Positions 22,590 through 34,460 of a stretch of 64,000 bases of DNA are shown here, piece after piece. How positions within the stretch are numbered: position 1 is the stretch's first letter; each line of letters opens with the position of its first letter. The position numbers and the translations under genes were made by a program. Location: NCBI GenBank assembly GCA_948567375.1, contig OX419762.1, positions 44,373,034 through 44,437,033 on the forward strand, written 5' to 3'. This DNA is from Lunularia cruciata. Its lineage: Eukaryota; Streptophyta; Marchantiopsida; Lunulariales; Lunulariaceae. The notes beneath the pieces are model-generated. The model was not told the DNA's origin and made no database searches. It worked only from the letters and a program-made list of their open reading frames with translations.

Positions 22590-23945
22590 TTGAAGGTAGA
22601 GACACACACAAGGAAGAAGAAGCGCGATCCCAAAGAAGTGAGAACTACTTCTTTGTCTTCTCAAAAGGTGAAGAGGCTACGCCCAAAAACTATCCTTTTT
22701 GCTAAGGAGGAAAAGTTCCTAGCAAAAGCAAAAGCTAAAGCAAAAGCCTTGCAGAAAGAAATCAAGGAAGCAGTACGGAGATGAGTACGGAGTGGGAGAT
22801 GAGTTTAGAGGAGAACACAAAGATATAGCCTCCAGTTTTTCTGGCGGATATCAGGTCCAAAGTAAAAGACTTGATCCAAGCCAAACTTGGTCAACCCAAA
22901 GATCATTGGGTCAAGGCCATACATACTCCGATTACCATCCTGAAGCACCCTAAAGTCCAATTTTGAGCAAGGATAGACTTCGGTTCCAAAGATGCAGGCA
23001 AAGAAGGTGAAATTGGGAGGAGTTCTACTATATGTTATTGTGGCTAATATGACGTCTACAAGTGCTAATGTCACATTTAAGCAATTGTGGGAGGACAATA
23101 AGCTGTACAAAAAGAAGCTGAGTTTAACCCTCAAGAAAGTAAAGGCGATGACCAAGAAAAACTTGCCCACAATTTATCATATTGAACAAGAAGATTTGGG
23201 ATCTCCCAAAGTGGATGCAGAGATCACAGGCTGCATGATCACATCCATAACCATTGATTTGGGGTCGGGTGTGAATGTTATGATAGAAGACACTGCACTT
23301 TGACTGGGGTATATAGCGTTTGAACCAACACCCCAAATTCTGAAATTTGCGGATCAAACGAGGAGACAGCCCTTGGGCATGCTGTCAAATATCACTACGA
23401 TCATTGGAGAGGTGCCCTTCAAGTTAAATTACTTTTTGTTGCAACCAATAACCAAAACTGGTTACCCTCCCTTGATCGGAAGACCCTGGTTGTATAGTGC
23501 CCAAGTTACTGTGGATTGGCACCAACAAAAGTTAAGGTTTAAGAACATTCTGTCCAAAGATCAGAAGCAAGTAATCATGAGTTGGATGAAGGTTCCTCAC
23601 CTTGGGGAAACTACTTCATTGGAAGACAAAGATGAATCCAAAGATTCATCGTCTTTATCTTTCAAAGACTCCAAAGACAAAGTCCAAGTTTATTATCTGG
23701 AATGCTACAAGGTAGAGGTCAAAGACAAAGACCCATACAACATTGCCTCAGGTGAACAAGACTTGGAGGAAGGGAGTTTGACTGCAGTACGTCTTGGATT
23801 GAGCCGAGTAAGCCATGTCAAAGGCATCATCAACCCCAATGACTGTCAAGATGTTATCTTGATTGAAGGAAATTTTTTGAAGATTTCAAAGACAATCACT
23901 TTGGAGGGGTTGGCAGGATACATTGCCCTGTTTATAGAATTCTAG
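22590..23945 (+). pseudogene. C1 linker and aspartic protease
   Basis: A Lys-rich linker (22,590-22,784) precedes the protease. ORFs 22,992-23,303 and 23,373-23,945 share a frame across one TGA plus short lost sequence. The catalytic motif reads DLGSGVNVM near 23,255, where DSGSGVNVM would be typical, so Ser is Leu. The C-terminal motif LIGRPWLY lies near 23,475. The minus-strand equivalent in C2 is at 45,103-45,300. Confidence 0.75.
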
Positions 23946-25354
23946 GATGTATTTGCTTGGTCTATTGATCAAATGCCAGGCATTCCACAAGAATTTGGAG
24001 AACACCGGATTGATCTGATTGAAGGTGCAGTTCCGGTTTGGCAAAGATAATACCACCTGAACCCAAAGTACTCCCTCTTAGTGAAAGACAAAATTGACAA
24101 GTACTTAGGGGCTGGAATAATCTTTCTTGTCTTGAGCAGTGAGTGGGTTTTCCCATTGTCATCGTTCCAAGGAAGAAGACAAGAAAGATTTGAGTGTGCC
24201 AGGATTTTCGCAAGTTGAACGTAGTGACACGGAAGGATCATCATCCTTTGCCTTTTACTGATACAATTTTGGACCAAGTAGCTGGTCACCCTTGTTATAG
24301 TTTTCTTGATGGATTTTCAGGGTACAATCAAGTATCCATCCAAGAAGAGGACAAGGATAAAACTACATTCACCATTGATTGGGGCACTTTTGCTTACAAT
24401 CAAATGCCCTTTGGGTTGTGTAATGCTCCCACTACTTTCCAACAGATGATGAATGTGATCTTCAAGGATTTTTTGCACAAATTTGTGGAGGTCTTCATTG
24501 ATGGTTTTTGTGTGTGTGGGCATAGAGATGTACATTTGGATTACCTTTGCCAAACTTTTGAAAGGTGTGGTTTTGCCAATTTGTCATTACACCCAGAGAA
24601 ATGCTTCTTCACAATGAGGGAGGGAATTCTTCTAGGGCATTGGGTGTCAAGCCAAGGTATTGAAGTCGATGTCAAGAAGGTTAAAGTAATCTCAGCTTTG
24701 GAATCTCCAAAGAATATTTGGGAGCTAAGAGCCTTCTTAGAACATGTCGGATACTACAGACGCTTTGTGTCAAACTATGCGGTGCTTGTTGCACCCCTTA
24801 TAAAGCTACTGAAGAAGTCCAAAGACTACTTGTGGGAAGCCGCACAAGAAGATGCTTTCCAAGTATTGAAGCGGAAATTGGTTGAAGCACCAGTTATGAG
24901 GGCCCCAATGTCCCTTTTCATGTGTATATGGATACTTTGTCCATGGCAATTGGAGTTGTCTTAAGTCAAAAGGACAAGAAGAAGAAGGACTATCCGGTTT
25001 ATTATGCCAGCCAACAATTATTTGTCTCAGAAAAGAACTATTTGACAATTGAACGAGAAGCACTCAGAATGGTGTATGCCTGCAAGAAATATTTGCCACT
25101 ACCTACTGGGATACGAGTTTGTCTTCTATGTTGACCATTATGCATTGCAACATTTGGTCAAGAAGGCAGATTTGTTCGGGTGCATTGCAAGATGGATCTT
25201 GTTGTTACAAGAATTCACAAACACTATACAAGTAAGGAAAGGAGCTTCACATTCAAATGTGGACTTCTTATCCAGGTTAGAAACTCAAGACCAAGACTTG
25301 GAAGTCAATTATCGGTTTCATGATGAAGAGCTATATCATCTGATGGCTGTTTGA
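23946..25354 (+). pseudogene. C1 reverse transcriptase and RNase H
   Basis: RT starts with DVFAWSIDQMPGIPQEFGEH near 23,948. After stops and a frameshift it is open at 24,194-24,964 with DFRKLN, LDGFSGYNQVSI and MPFGLCNAPTTFQQMM. The catalytic motif reads FIDGF, so the second Asp is Gly and the polymerase is dead; the C2 copy keeps FIDD. RNase H (MDTLSMAIGVVLSQ, SEKNYLTIEREAL, YVDHYALQHL) follows with a frameshift near 25,090. The family assignment is Athila/TAT-like. Confidence 0.88.
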
Positions 25355-25447
25355 AGTACAAGGTATGTGGCCAAATATCACTATCTGCATATGTGTCATT
25401 GTCCTGAGGTGTTGGACCCAAAGTAGAGGGCAATTTTCATCTGGAAG

Positions 25448-26667
25448 ATGGGACCATACCAATTAAAACACAACATTTTGTTTAAGATGGGCAAAGATGA
25501 AGTACTTCGGAGATGTTTGGAGGCATACAAAGTCGGAGCAGTCATGGAATCCTTACACTCTGAAACATCGGGAGGACACTATGCCTTGAAAAATACGGTG
25601 AAGAAAATCCTTTCAGCAGGGTATTGGTGGCCTACAATCTATAAAGATACTTATGCCCATAGTCAAAGTTGTGATGCCTATCAAAGAATAGGGAAATCAA
25701 CGGCAACTTCCCAATGGCCTTTGAAACCAATTTTGCCATTGGCCCTATTTGAGAAATGGGGTATTGATTTTGTGGGTCCCATTCAACCAGTGACCAGAGT
25801 CATGAGGAAGAGATACATCTTGGTATGCACTAATTATGCGACCAAGATGGTAGAAGCGGAGGCAACACAAAGAGATGATGCATAAATAGTTGCAGAATTT
25901 TTCTTCCGAAACATCATTTTTTGTTATGGGTGTCCTTTGGAATTGGTCAGTGATTGGGGAACTCATTTTTGGAACTCAATGGTGGAAGAGTTAACCAAGT
26001 ACTTCCAAATTAAACATTGGAAGACCACGCCTTACAACCCAAAAGTGAATGGACTCACGGAGAAGGCCAATGGATTGTTGTGCAAAATTTTGAAGAAGAT
26101 GACAGTCAATTATGCCTACGACTGGGACACAAAGTTACATGCAGCTTTGTGGGCATATAGAAAAACTTAAAAGATTATTACCAAGCAAACTCCTTATTTC
26201 CTGATATACGGATTGCATCCATACTACCAGTTGAATTTGAAGTACCGACATATCAGATTCTTTGTGAAGAACAATTGTTGGAGGAAGAAAGCCAGGATCT
26301 TTGGATCCATCAACGGATGTGGTTAGAAGAGAAAAGGGATGATGCAATGCAAACCACAAAGGAAGTCCAAGAACAGCGGAAGGTCAAGCACAATAAAAGA
26401 ATCAAGCTTGTGGCTGTTCAGAAACGGGACTTGGTGTTGTTATATGACAATCGCCGCATATTCTTTCTAGGGAAACTACATTTGAGGTGGATGGGGCCAT
26501 ACCGTGTTATGCACATATATGCCAATGGCTCTATTCAACTTGCAGACCTGGACGGCAATCCTTTTGCCACTCGAGTAAACAAGTGGAGGGTTAGAAAATA
26601 TTGGACCACGGACCTAACTTTGTATAAAGAACCGGTTGTCGGTGTTCACGGGGACGCTCACATTTGA
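25448..26667 (+). pseudogene. C1 integrase
   Basis: The zinc domain has H...H (near 25,555-25,585) and a degraded C...C near 25,668. In the core, the first Asp lies in WGIDFVGPI (about 25,765), the second in ELVSDWGTHF (about 25,952) and the Glu in NGLTEKANG (about 26,062). One TAA at 25,883 and one near 26,168 interrupt it. The C-terminal part (26,275-26,667) has KWMGPYRV-like SH3 residues. There is no chromodomain, and the ORF ends just before the polypurine tract. Confidence 0.88.
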
Positions 26668-26678
26668 GGGAGGGGGTA
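26666..26678 (+). promoter_or_regulatory. C1 polypurine tract
   Basis: GAGGGAGGGGGTA directly before the TGTGGTGCCC start of the 3' LTR. C2 has the equivalent on the minus strand at about 31,664-31,676. Confidence 0.85.
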
Positions 26679-27953
26679 TGTGGTGCCCACATTTTATGTT
26701 TTTTTCTGTTCATTAGTATTTGGGAGAAGAAGTAAACAAAGAAAGCTAAATTGCAAAAGAAGGAATGGACAAAAGTGACTTTGGAGGAAATCTGATGAAG
26801 TCAAGATCGGATCCAATGATGGAGGTACTCAAGAGAAGGGTAGAAAGAAAGAAGTCCAAAGAGCATTGTCTTCAGATTGGGAAGCAAAGGCTGATACGAA
26901 GACCATCTAGCAACCTTGGTATGTGGCAAGAAAGTACACTTCAAGAAATGGCGGAGACAGAAGAAGCATGTCTTGAAAGTGAGGACAACAACACGGAGAA
27001 GAAGAGGAAGTCAATTTTGAAATCAACTAAAGAATGATTGCAATTCAGGGTAATATTAAAGTGCAATTGCATAGGGACAAGTTGAATATGTCAAGTAGAT
27101 TTCCAATCCCTTTGAGTAGTCGCCCTGTAGTAATGTGTGTCCGGAAGCCAATTGTCTTGTCCAGGAGAAGGAATAGTTTTCTAGTGCCAAAGAATGAGAG
27201 AGCAGATCATGGCAAAGAAGGTCACAAATGCTCTAGCAATGCAAAGTTTTGCAATTTGTAGGTTAGACATCGTAGCAAGGATTGAAGTCTTGAACAGACT
27301 TTTATTACCTTTTTAGCATGGGACTGGAATTTCAGTTTTGTAGGAGTCATGGCAGAGATAGCTGCCGTAATTGTGAGGACAGCCCCAAAGTCAAGGAGAA
27401 GAGAGGAAATCCGGCTCAATGGACTGAGTGGGATTGGAGGTTAGTGTTGGGGAAGGAAGCAGGAGAACCGATGGAGATCACTTTCTATCAGAAGTGTGAT
27501 GTTGCAAAGGAGACGACAGAGATCCAACATTTGTTATTTGCTCTAAGTACAACAAATGGTTAGAAGGCGGAGTCCTATCGGGACCCAATTCAACAAAGTA
27601 TCATAGGGAAAATAATGGCCATGTTCAAACCAGAACGAATGACTTACGTGAACATGCAGCAGGCGGTCTTTTTCCACCAGATGTTTGCAGGAGTGAAGGT
27701 GACATCACAATCAAGATTTGTTTGGACAGCATTTGCTTTGGTGTGATTATATGTGTGTGTATTTGTGACAAGTTGTCAAGATTGTGAGCTTGTTACTCTC
27801 TTCTAGGTGTGGTTTCTACCTAAGAGATTAAAGACCAAGAAGAGCTGAAATTGTTACTTTGCTTTGTATTTGACCAATTCTGAATCTTATCTCTGTGGGA
27901 ATGAACTTTACTTACCCGATTATTGCAAAAGTGATATTTTCTGGGGTGTCATA
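26679..27953 (+). repeat. C1 3' LTR with 2.4-kb internal deletion
   Basis: Starts TGTGGTGCCCAC and ends GGTGTCATA. It matches the 5' LTR up to 27,702, then jumps from the equivalent of 17,833 to 20,252. The deletion removes part of the N-terminal domain and all of the coiled-coil half of the LTR ORF. Confidence 0.9.
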
Positions 27954-27958
27954 GAGAC
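27954..27958 (+). repeat. Target-site duplication, right (C1)
   Basis: GAGAC, identical to 16,813-16,817. Confidence 0.85.
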
Positions 27959-28260
27959 CTTGAAGAAGGACGATGAACACAAGAAGGAGAAGGTAACCAT
28001 TTAGGAAGAAATTCTGGTTGAGTTAAAGGAACAATGGAACTAGTTCAATCTAGAGAAGACAACCATTTTGGCAAAGATGGAGATGTAATGAGATTATTTG
28101 GAGGAGATCATGAAGGAGGTATTAGAAGTCTCTTTGGAGAAGTTAAAAGCTAAAGATTCCCAATCCCAAGCGCATGCCTTGACCATGAAGAGCTACTTGA
28201 AATTCAAAAAAAATTCAAGAAATTAAAACAATTAATAGACAAGTTAATGGAACACAATTC
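27959..28260 (+). pseudogene. Coiled-coil ORF, right part (split by C1)
   Basis: Continues the frame of 16,380-16,812 with Lys/Glu-rich sequence (KKDDEHKKEKVTI, LEEIMKEVLEVSLEKLKAK) and a few stops, fading out near 28,230. Confidence 0.55.
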
Positions 28261-28440
28261 AAAATTTTTAAGATGCAATGAAAGTGTGATTGGTAGAAAT
28301 CATGGGGTATTAGGAATGGGTAAATTTATTAATAAAGATTTTTAAAGGCAAAGGTAGTTCCTCATCGTAAAATTTAGGCAAAAGATAATTATTAGCCCAA
28401 GGGAAATAGGCAGAAATTTGTTAAATATAGAACACATCCT
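28261..28440. other. Junction sequence, nothing recognised
   Basis: AT-rich sequence between the plus-strand coiled-coil remnant and the minus-strand LTR fragment C3. No ORF or motif is visible. Confidence 0.3.
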
Positions 28441-30191
28441 TAGCTTGAAATTTTCTTTGGCCTCAAACTCTAGCTTCCTTCTTCCTTACCCACTGAACTT
28501 GGACCCACAAGATACTCCTTTTGTTGTTCAGTCTTCTTCTTTTCCATGACCAGGGCTATGCAATGATTCTTCTTTCTTGGTACACTGTCAATCATTGCAT
28601 GACAAGCTTCATCTCCTTCTTCTTCTTGAGCAGATTGCTGAACCTTTTCTTCACCTTCACTTTTGCTTCCTGATTCCTCACTTTGTAACGTGAGTTCTGC
28701 TTCGTCTAAGTCCTCTCCTCTAGACTAAAGAGTCTCCTTCAGACTTGGTTTTTGACGGTTCTTCTTTGACCACCTTCTTACTTTGCAAAACCACTCTTCA
28801 GGTCTTCCTTTGTGTTGGCGGTGACTTTACTTCTTTGGGTTTATTGTGCTTCTTTGTCTTCAAGCTTGTGACTTCTTCCATTGTCCTGTCCTCAAGAAGT
28901 GATCATCACTGGCTCTCAAGTGTGCCATGTATTGTTGCTCTTCTTCATCCACTTCTCGTCTAAAATCAGGATGGAAATATGACACCATACGATGCCTCTC
29001 CTCTGCTGTCAGCAAGTTCAACCCAAAGTAGAAGTGTGCTGCAAACAGTGCAAAATAATGTGGAGGCAAACTTGTCCTCCAATTGACCACCATCTACCTC
29101 ATTTGTTGGTGGAAACACTTTGCCTAGTTCACCTTCACTCTTGCAAACATCTGGCGGAAAAAGACCGCTTTTTGCATATTCACATAAGTCATTTGTTCCG
29201 GTTTGAACATGGACATTATTGTCCCCACAATACTTTGTTTAATTGGGTCCCAATAGGACTCCACCTTGTAACCATTCGTGGCACGCAGAGCAAAGAACAA
29301 ATTTTGTATGTTTGCCGTCTCCTCTGCATCATCACACTTTTGATAGAAGGTGATCTCGTCGGTTCTCCTGCTTCTTTCCCCAACACTAACCTCCAATCCA
29401 ACTCAGTCCATCAAGCCGGATTTCCTCTCTTCCCTTTGACTTTGGGGCCTTCTTTGCAACTACTGGCAGCTATCTCTGCCATGACTCATGGGAAACTAAA
29501 ATTCTAGTTCCATGCTAAGAAAGTAATACAAAGTCTATTCAAGACTTCGATCCTTGCTATGACATCCAACCTACGAATTGCAAAACTTCGTACTGCCAGA
29601 GCATTTGTGACCTTCTTTGCCATGATCTGCTCTCTCGTTCTTTGGCATTGGAAGACTATTCCTTCTCCTAGATGAGACACTCTAACCCCTTCTTGATTTT
29701 GGAAAATTTCACTCTCAATTGGCTTCTTGACATGCATTACTGTAGGATGACTACTCAAAGGGACAGGAAATCTACTTGATATATTCAACTTTCCCCTATG
29801 CAATTGCAATTTTATATTACCCCAAATTGTACTCATTCTTCAATCAATTTCACAATCGACTCCTCCTTCTTTTGCGTGTTGCTCTCTTATCACTGTCAAG
29901 ACATGCTTCTTCTACCTCCACCATTTCTTGAAGTGTACTTTCTTGCCACATACAAAGGTTGTTAGATGGTCTTTGCATCAGCGTTTGCTTCCCAATCCAA
30001 AGATGATGCTTTTTGGACTTCTTCTTCTGACTTCTCTTCTGAGTACTTCTATCATTGGACCCGAAGTCGGCTTCTTTGGATTTCCTCTGAAGTTACTCCC
30101 GTCCATTCCTTCTTTTGTAATTCAACTTTCTTGCTTACTTCTTCTCCAAATGCTAACAAAATAGAAAAAAACAAAAAATGTGGGCACCACA
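28441..30191 (-). mobile_element. Truncated C-family LTR, minus orientation (C3)
   Basis: Reading on the minus strand, the block starts at 30,191 with TGTGGTGCCCAC, exactly the C-family LTR start, and follows the C1 LTR through the N-terminal domain into the coiled-coil part. It stops near 28,440, equivalent to about 18,480 in C1. The LTR end is absent and no target duplication was found. Confidence 0.8.
28860..29836 (-). pseudogene. N-terminal domain of the LTR-borne extra ORF (C3 copy)
   Basis: Minus ORFs 29,836-29,504, 29,396-29,124 and 29,093-28,860 carry WGNIKLQLHRGKLN, REQIMAKKVTNALAVRSFA, TNGYKVESYWDPIKQSI, TYVNMQKAVFFRQMFARVKV and HFYFGLNLLTAEERHRMV in that order. This is the cleanest copy for defining the unknown domain. 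Three frames are needed, so it is broken. Confidence 0.75.
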
Positions 30192-31663
30192 CTTCCCCTT
30201 TTGATTCTTCTCCTGATGATGTAATTACCACCAGGTCCTTCCTCGGGTTTACTTTCTTGGTCTTCCAAGATCTTGTTGCCGCTACTTCTTCTTATTTTGG
30301 TCAACTCCTCTTCTTCAACTTTGGAAGATTCACCTTCAACCGCATGTTATGCTCCATTTGTGCATAGTACTCGTCATTGCTTCTGATCTATAGAATGTAT
30401 TGCTGCTCCTCCATATCAGCATCTCTTTTTAAGTCAGGATGGAAGTGCAACACCATCTGTGTCTTTTTGCTACATTCAAACAATCTAATCCAAAGTAAAA
30501 ATGGGTTGCAAATGGCATAATGTAGTGTAGAGGTGACTTGTCTCGCAAATTCCACACCATTTGTCTTGTGCGCTGATAGAAGCACTTCGCCCAATTGATT
30601 GGGTTCCCCTGCAAACATCTTATGGAAGAACACCACTTGATGTTTCATCACATAAGTGGTTTGATCCAGCTTGAAGATAGTCATCATTACTCCTATGATG
30701 ACTCTCTTGATAGGGTCCTTGTAGCTCTTGACTTTATAACCATTCTTTGTCCATTTTGAAGAAAAGGCATCTTGCACTTCTTGGGTTTCTTCAACTACTT
30801 CTCCTTTCCCCAAGAATGTGGCTCCCTTCTCCTCACCCGCCTCTCTTCCAAGTACTAACCTCCAATCAAACTCTGTCCATCGAGTTGGATTTCCTCTTTT
30901 ACCCTCTACCTCGGGTCCATTGAGACATTTACTCTTGATGACCTTGGTCATGAAACCTGGAAAAATGAGGTTCCAATTCCATACCAGAAATGTGATCCAA
31001 AGCATGCTCAAGATTTTGATTCTTGAGATCACATCTAATCTCCAAATTGCATGATTTCTCTGTGCAAATTCTGAGTTCTTCTTTCCACCTCCCATCTTAC
31101 TCTCCTCCACTCTGGGTTAGTGATCAATCTTCCAACCGACTTCTGGACTAACTCTCCTGACTTCCTCTCGATGTACAAGCACGTCTCTTACTACACTCTC
31201 TTTTCCCTGATCTCCTTCTTAATGGCAATGGGAAATTACTTGTCATCTCTTTGTCTCTATCTCAAATTTTATAGTAGCACCTCCTCAGTCTTCTTTCACT
31301 TTGAGTTTCTACCAAGAAATCACACCTCTTGCATGCTATTGTCATTGTCAAATTTTCCCCTCTCATAGGCCAACTGTTTTTATGTGAAGTACCTTCTTGA
31401 ATTTCCAACCCCAAAGGAAAGTTGTTACCCTATCCTCACCTTGGGTGGAGAGCCCCCAAGACAAAGTCTCCTTACTTTGGGTTGAATGCTGATAGGAAAT
31501 TTGACAATCCGAGTAGTTCATCTTTTGACATGAAGTCACTTTACCTTGGGTTACAACCCAAAGACACCATTCTTTGCCTTCTGATGCCATACATGCAACA
31601 CGACTTTGTCTATACACTTCTTCTTCAAAAAATAAAATAAATAAAATAAATGTGGGTACCACA
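30192..31663 (-). repeat. C2 3' LTR, truncated, minus orientation
   Basis: Begins on the minus strand at 31,663 with TGTGGTACCCACA, right after a polypurine tract (TGAGGGAAGGGTA, about 31,664-31,676). It runs left to 30,192, where C3 begins. The end of the LTR is lost. Confidence 0.75.
30388..31110 (-). pseudogene. N-terminal domain of the LTR-borne extra ORF (C2 copy, 240 codons open)
   Basis: The longest uninterrupted copy of this domain: 240 codons on the minus strand, with motifs DWRLVLGREAGEEKGATF, NGYKVKSYKDPIKRVIIG, TYVMKHQVVFFHKMFAG and MVLHFHPDLKRDADMEEQQY. Sequence is divergent from C1 and C3 but colinear. Function unknown. A stop at 30,388 and a frame change precede the next section. 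Confidence 0.7.
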
Positions 31664-31689
31664 TACCCTTCCCTCAAATGTGAGTGTCC

Positions 31690-32800
31690 CTGCAAACATA
31701 GACCTCGGGTTACTTCCCGCCCTCCAAGTCTATCATCCAAAATTTCTGAACTCTCCACCTGTTCACTCAAGTGGAAAATGGTTGCCCCTCTAAGTCTGCA
31801 AGTTGAATGATCCCGTTGTCATAAAGATGAAGTTCTCAATAAGGGCCCATCCATCTCAAATGCAATTTGCCTACAAAAAAATTATTTGGCAATTGTCATA
31901 TAACAAAACCAAGTCTCCTTTGGGAATAGTAATAGGCTTGATGTGCTTATTGTGGCTGACTTTCCTCTATTCTTGTACTTCTTTTGTGGTTTGCATTGCA
32001 CAATTGATGGATCTGCAGATCTTGACTTTCTTCTTTGGACAACCATTCCTCACACAAAATCCGGTACGTCGGTACCTCAAATTCAATTATAGGATGGGAT
32101 GCAAGCCGAATGTCAAGAAGTATGGAGTTTGCTTGGTTGTGATCTTTTCTATCATTTGATATACCCACAACGTGGCTGGTAACTTTGTATCCCAATCATA
32201 GGCATCATTTTAGTCACCTTACTAAGAATTTTGCAGAGTAACCGATTCGCCTTCTTTGTTAGACCATTTGCTTTGGGATTATAAGGAGTTGTCTTTTGAT
32301 GTTTAATCTAAAAGTACTTGGTTAATGCCTCCATCACAAAGTTCAAGAAATATGTCCCTCTATCACTGACCAATTCCAAAGGACATCCATATCGGGAGAT
32401 ATTATTTTGAAAGAAATATTCTGCAAATCTTTTTGCATCAACTTTATGAGTTACTTCAGCTTTGACCATCTTGCTAGCATAGTCAGTGCAAACCAAAATG
32501 TATTGTTTTCTCATGACTTGGGTTACCGGTTGTATTGGTCCCACAAAATCAATTCACTATTTCTCAAATGAGGCCAATGGTAAAATTGGTCAAAGGCCAT
32601 TGGGAAGTAGCGATTTGCTTTTCCATTCTTTGACAAGCGTCACAATTTTGAATATGGGCATGTGTGTCTTTATACATTGTAGGTCACCAATACCCCAAGG
32701 AAAGAATATTCTTTACACTATTCTTTAGGGCATAGTGTCACCCCATGCTTTGGAGTGTAAAGACTCAATTACTCTTCCAACTTCATATGCCTCCAAGCAT
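31690..32800 (-). pseudogene. C2 integrase
   Basis: Minus strand. The core includes GPIQPVTQVMRKQYILVC and the second catalytic Asp in ELVSDRGTYF, within ORF 32,544-32,308. Downstream sequence (32,195-31,947 and around 31,800-31,900) is broken into several frames but colinear with C1. Inactive. Confidence 0.8.
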
Positions 32801-32899
32801 TGCCAAAGTACTTTGTCTTCACTCATCTTGAATAAAATGTTGTGTTTAAGCTGATACAACCCCATTTTCTTGAGAAAGACTGCCCTCTGCTCTAGGTCC

Positions 32900-34340
32900 A
32901 GCCCATCAAGACACTGGAGAGTATGTAGATAGTGATATTCTGCTGCATACCTTGTACTTCTCATTGCTGTCAAATGATATAACTCTTTGTCAAGGAAACA
33001 ATTGTCGACCTCCCATTCTTGGTCTTGAGTTTCTAACCTGGATAGGAAGTCCATGTTAGAATGCAAAGCTCTCTTCCTAATTTGTATAATAGATATGAAT
33101 TCTTGTAATAACAAGATCCATGTGGCAATTTGCCTAGACAAGTCTGCCTTCTTGACCAAATGTTGCAACACGTAATGGTCAACATAGAAGACAAACTCAT
33201 ATCCCAAAAAATAGTGGCAAAACTTCTTACATGCATACACCATTTTGAGTGCTTCCTTTTCAATTGTAGAATAATTTCTTTCTGAAACCAAAAGTTGTTG
33301 GCTGGCATAATAGATTGGGTAATCCTTCTTCTTGTCATCCTTTTGACTCAAGACTACTTCAATTGCCATGGATGAAGTATCCACATATACATGAAAGGGG
33401 CATTCCTAATTTAGAGCCCTCATAATTGGTGCTTCAACCAGTTTCTTCTTCAATACCTAGAAAGCTTCTTCTTGACTTGCTTCCCATAGGTAGTCTTTGG
33501 ACTTCTTCAGAAGGTTTGTAAGGGGTACAACAAGCACCACATAGTTTGAGATGAAGCGTTTGTAGTATATGACATGTCCCAAGAAGGCTCTCAACTCTTG
33601 GATGTTTTTTGGGGATTCCAAAGGTGAGATAACTTTTACCTTCTCAAAATCTACTTCAATACCTTGGCTTGACACCGGATGCCCCAAAAGAATTCCTTCC
33701 TTCATTGCGAAGCAGTTCTTTGAGCAGTAAAAAAGCAGTTCTTTGAGTGTAATGAAAAACCGGCAAAATGGCACCTTTCAAAATTTTGGTGAAGGTAATC
33801 CAAATGTACATCTATTTTCCCAAAAAAAAAAAATCATCAATGAAGACTTTCACAAATTTGTGCAGAAAATCCTTGAAGATTGTATTCATCATCCGCTGGA
33901 AAGTAGCAAGAGAATTACACAACAGAAAGGGCATTTGATTGTATCCTTGTCCTCTTCTTGGACCAATACTTGATTGTACATTGAAAATCCATCAAGAAAA
34001 CTATAGCAAGGATGCCACTTGATCCAAAATTGTGTTGGTAAAGGGCAAGGGATGACGATCCTTCCTTATAATTGCATTCAATTTGCAAAAATCTTGGCAC
34101 ACTCAAATCTTCCCAATTTTCTTCTTCAGGACAATGACAATGGGTGAGACCTACTCACTGCTTAAGATAGGAAAGATTATTCTGGCTCCCAAGTACTTGT
34201 TGATTTCATCTTTCACCAAGAGTGACTACTTTGGATTCAGATGGTACCATCTTTGCCAAATTGGAACTGCGCCTTCAATCAGATCAATCTGGTGTTCTCC
34301 AAATTCTTGTGGAATACCCCGCATTTAATCAATAGACCAA
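32900..34340 (-). pseudogene. C2 reverse transcriptase and RNase H
   Basis: Minus strand. The RT N-terminal part (34,340-33,900) is degraded. The catalytic FIDD codons lie at 33,844-33,833 and are intact, followed by a T-run. The thumb/connection (GILLGHPVSSQGIEVD, ELRAFLGHV) is in ORF 33,774-33,457. RNase H is in ORF 33,384-32,725 (MDTSSMAIEVVLSQ, FYVDHYVLQHL). Confidence 0.85.
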
Positions 34341-34455
34341 GCAAATACATCATGGAATTCTATAAATAGGGCAATGTATCTTGCCAATGCCTCCAAAGTG
34401 ACTGTCTAGAAATTTTCAAAATTTTTCATTCAATTAAGACAACACCTTGACAGTC

Positions 34456-34460
34456 ATCGG
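34456..34460 (+). repeat. Target-site duplication, left (B1)
   Basis: ATCGG (or TCGG) precedes TGTCACGCC and recurs at 44,606-44,610. The length is 4 or 5 bp because the terminal A of the element is shared. Confidence 0.85.

Larger units (their letters stand above)
16818..27953 (+). mobile_element. Complete Athila/TAT-like Ty3 element C1 with ORF-bearing LTR
   Basis: An 11.1-kb element bounded by GAGAC duplications. The 5' LTR (16,818-20,506, 3.69 kb) contains a long extra ORF. A TGGCGCCGTTGCC-type PBS, gag with three zinc knuckles, protease, RT, RNase H and integrase follow, with no chromodomain. After the polypurine tract comes a 3' LTR (26,679-27,953) that has lost about 2.4 kb internally. 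The RT and PBS types point to the Athila/TAT branch. Many stops and frameshifts make it dead. Confidence 0.93.
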
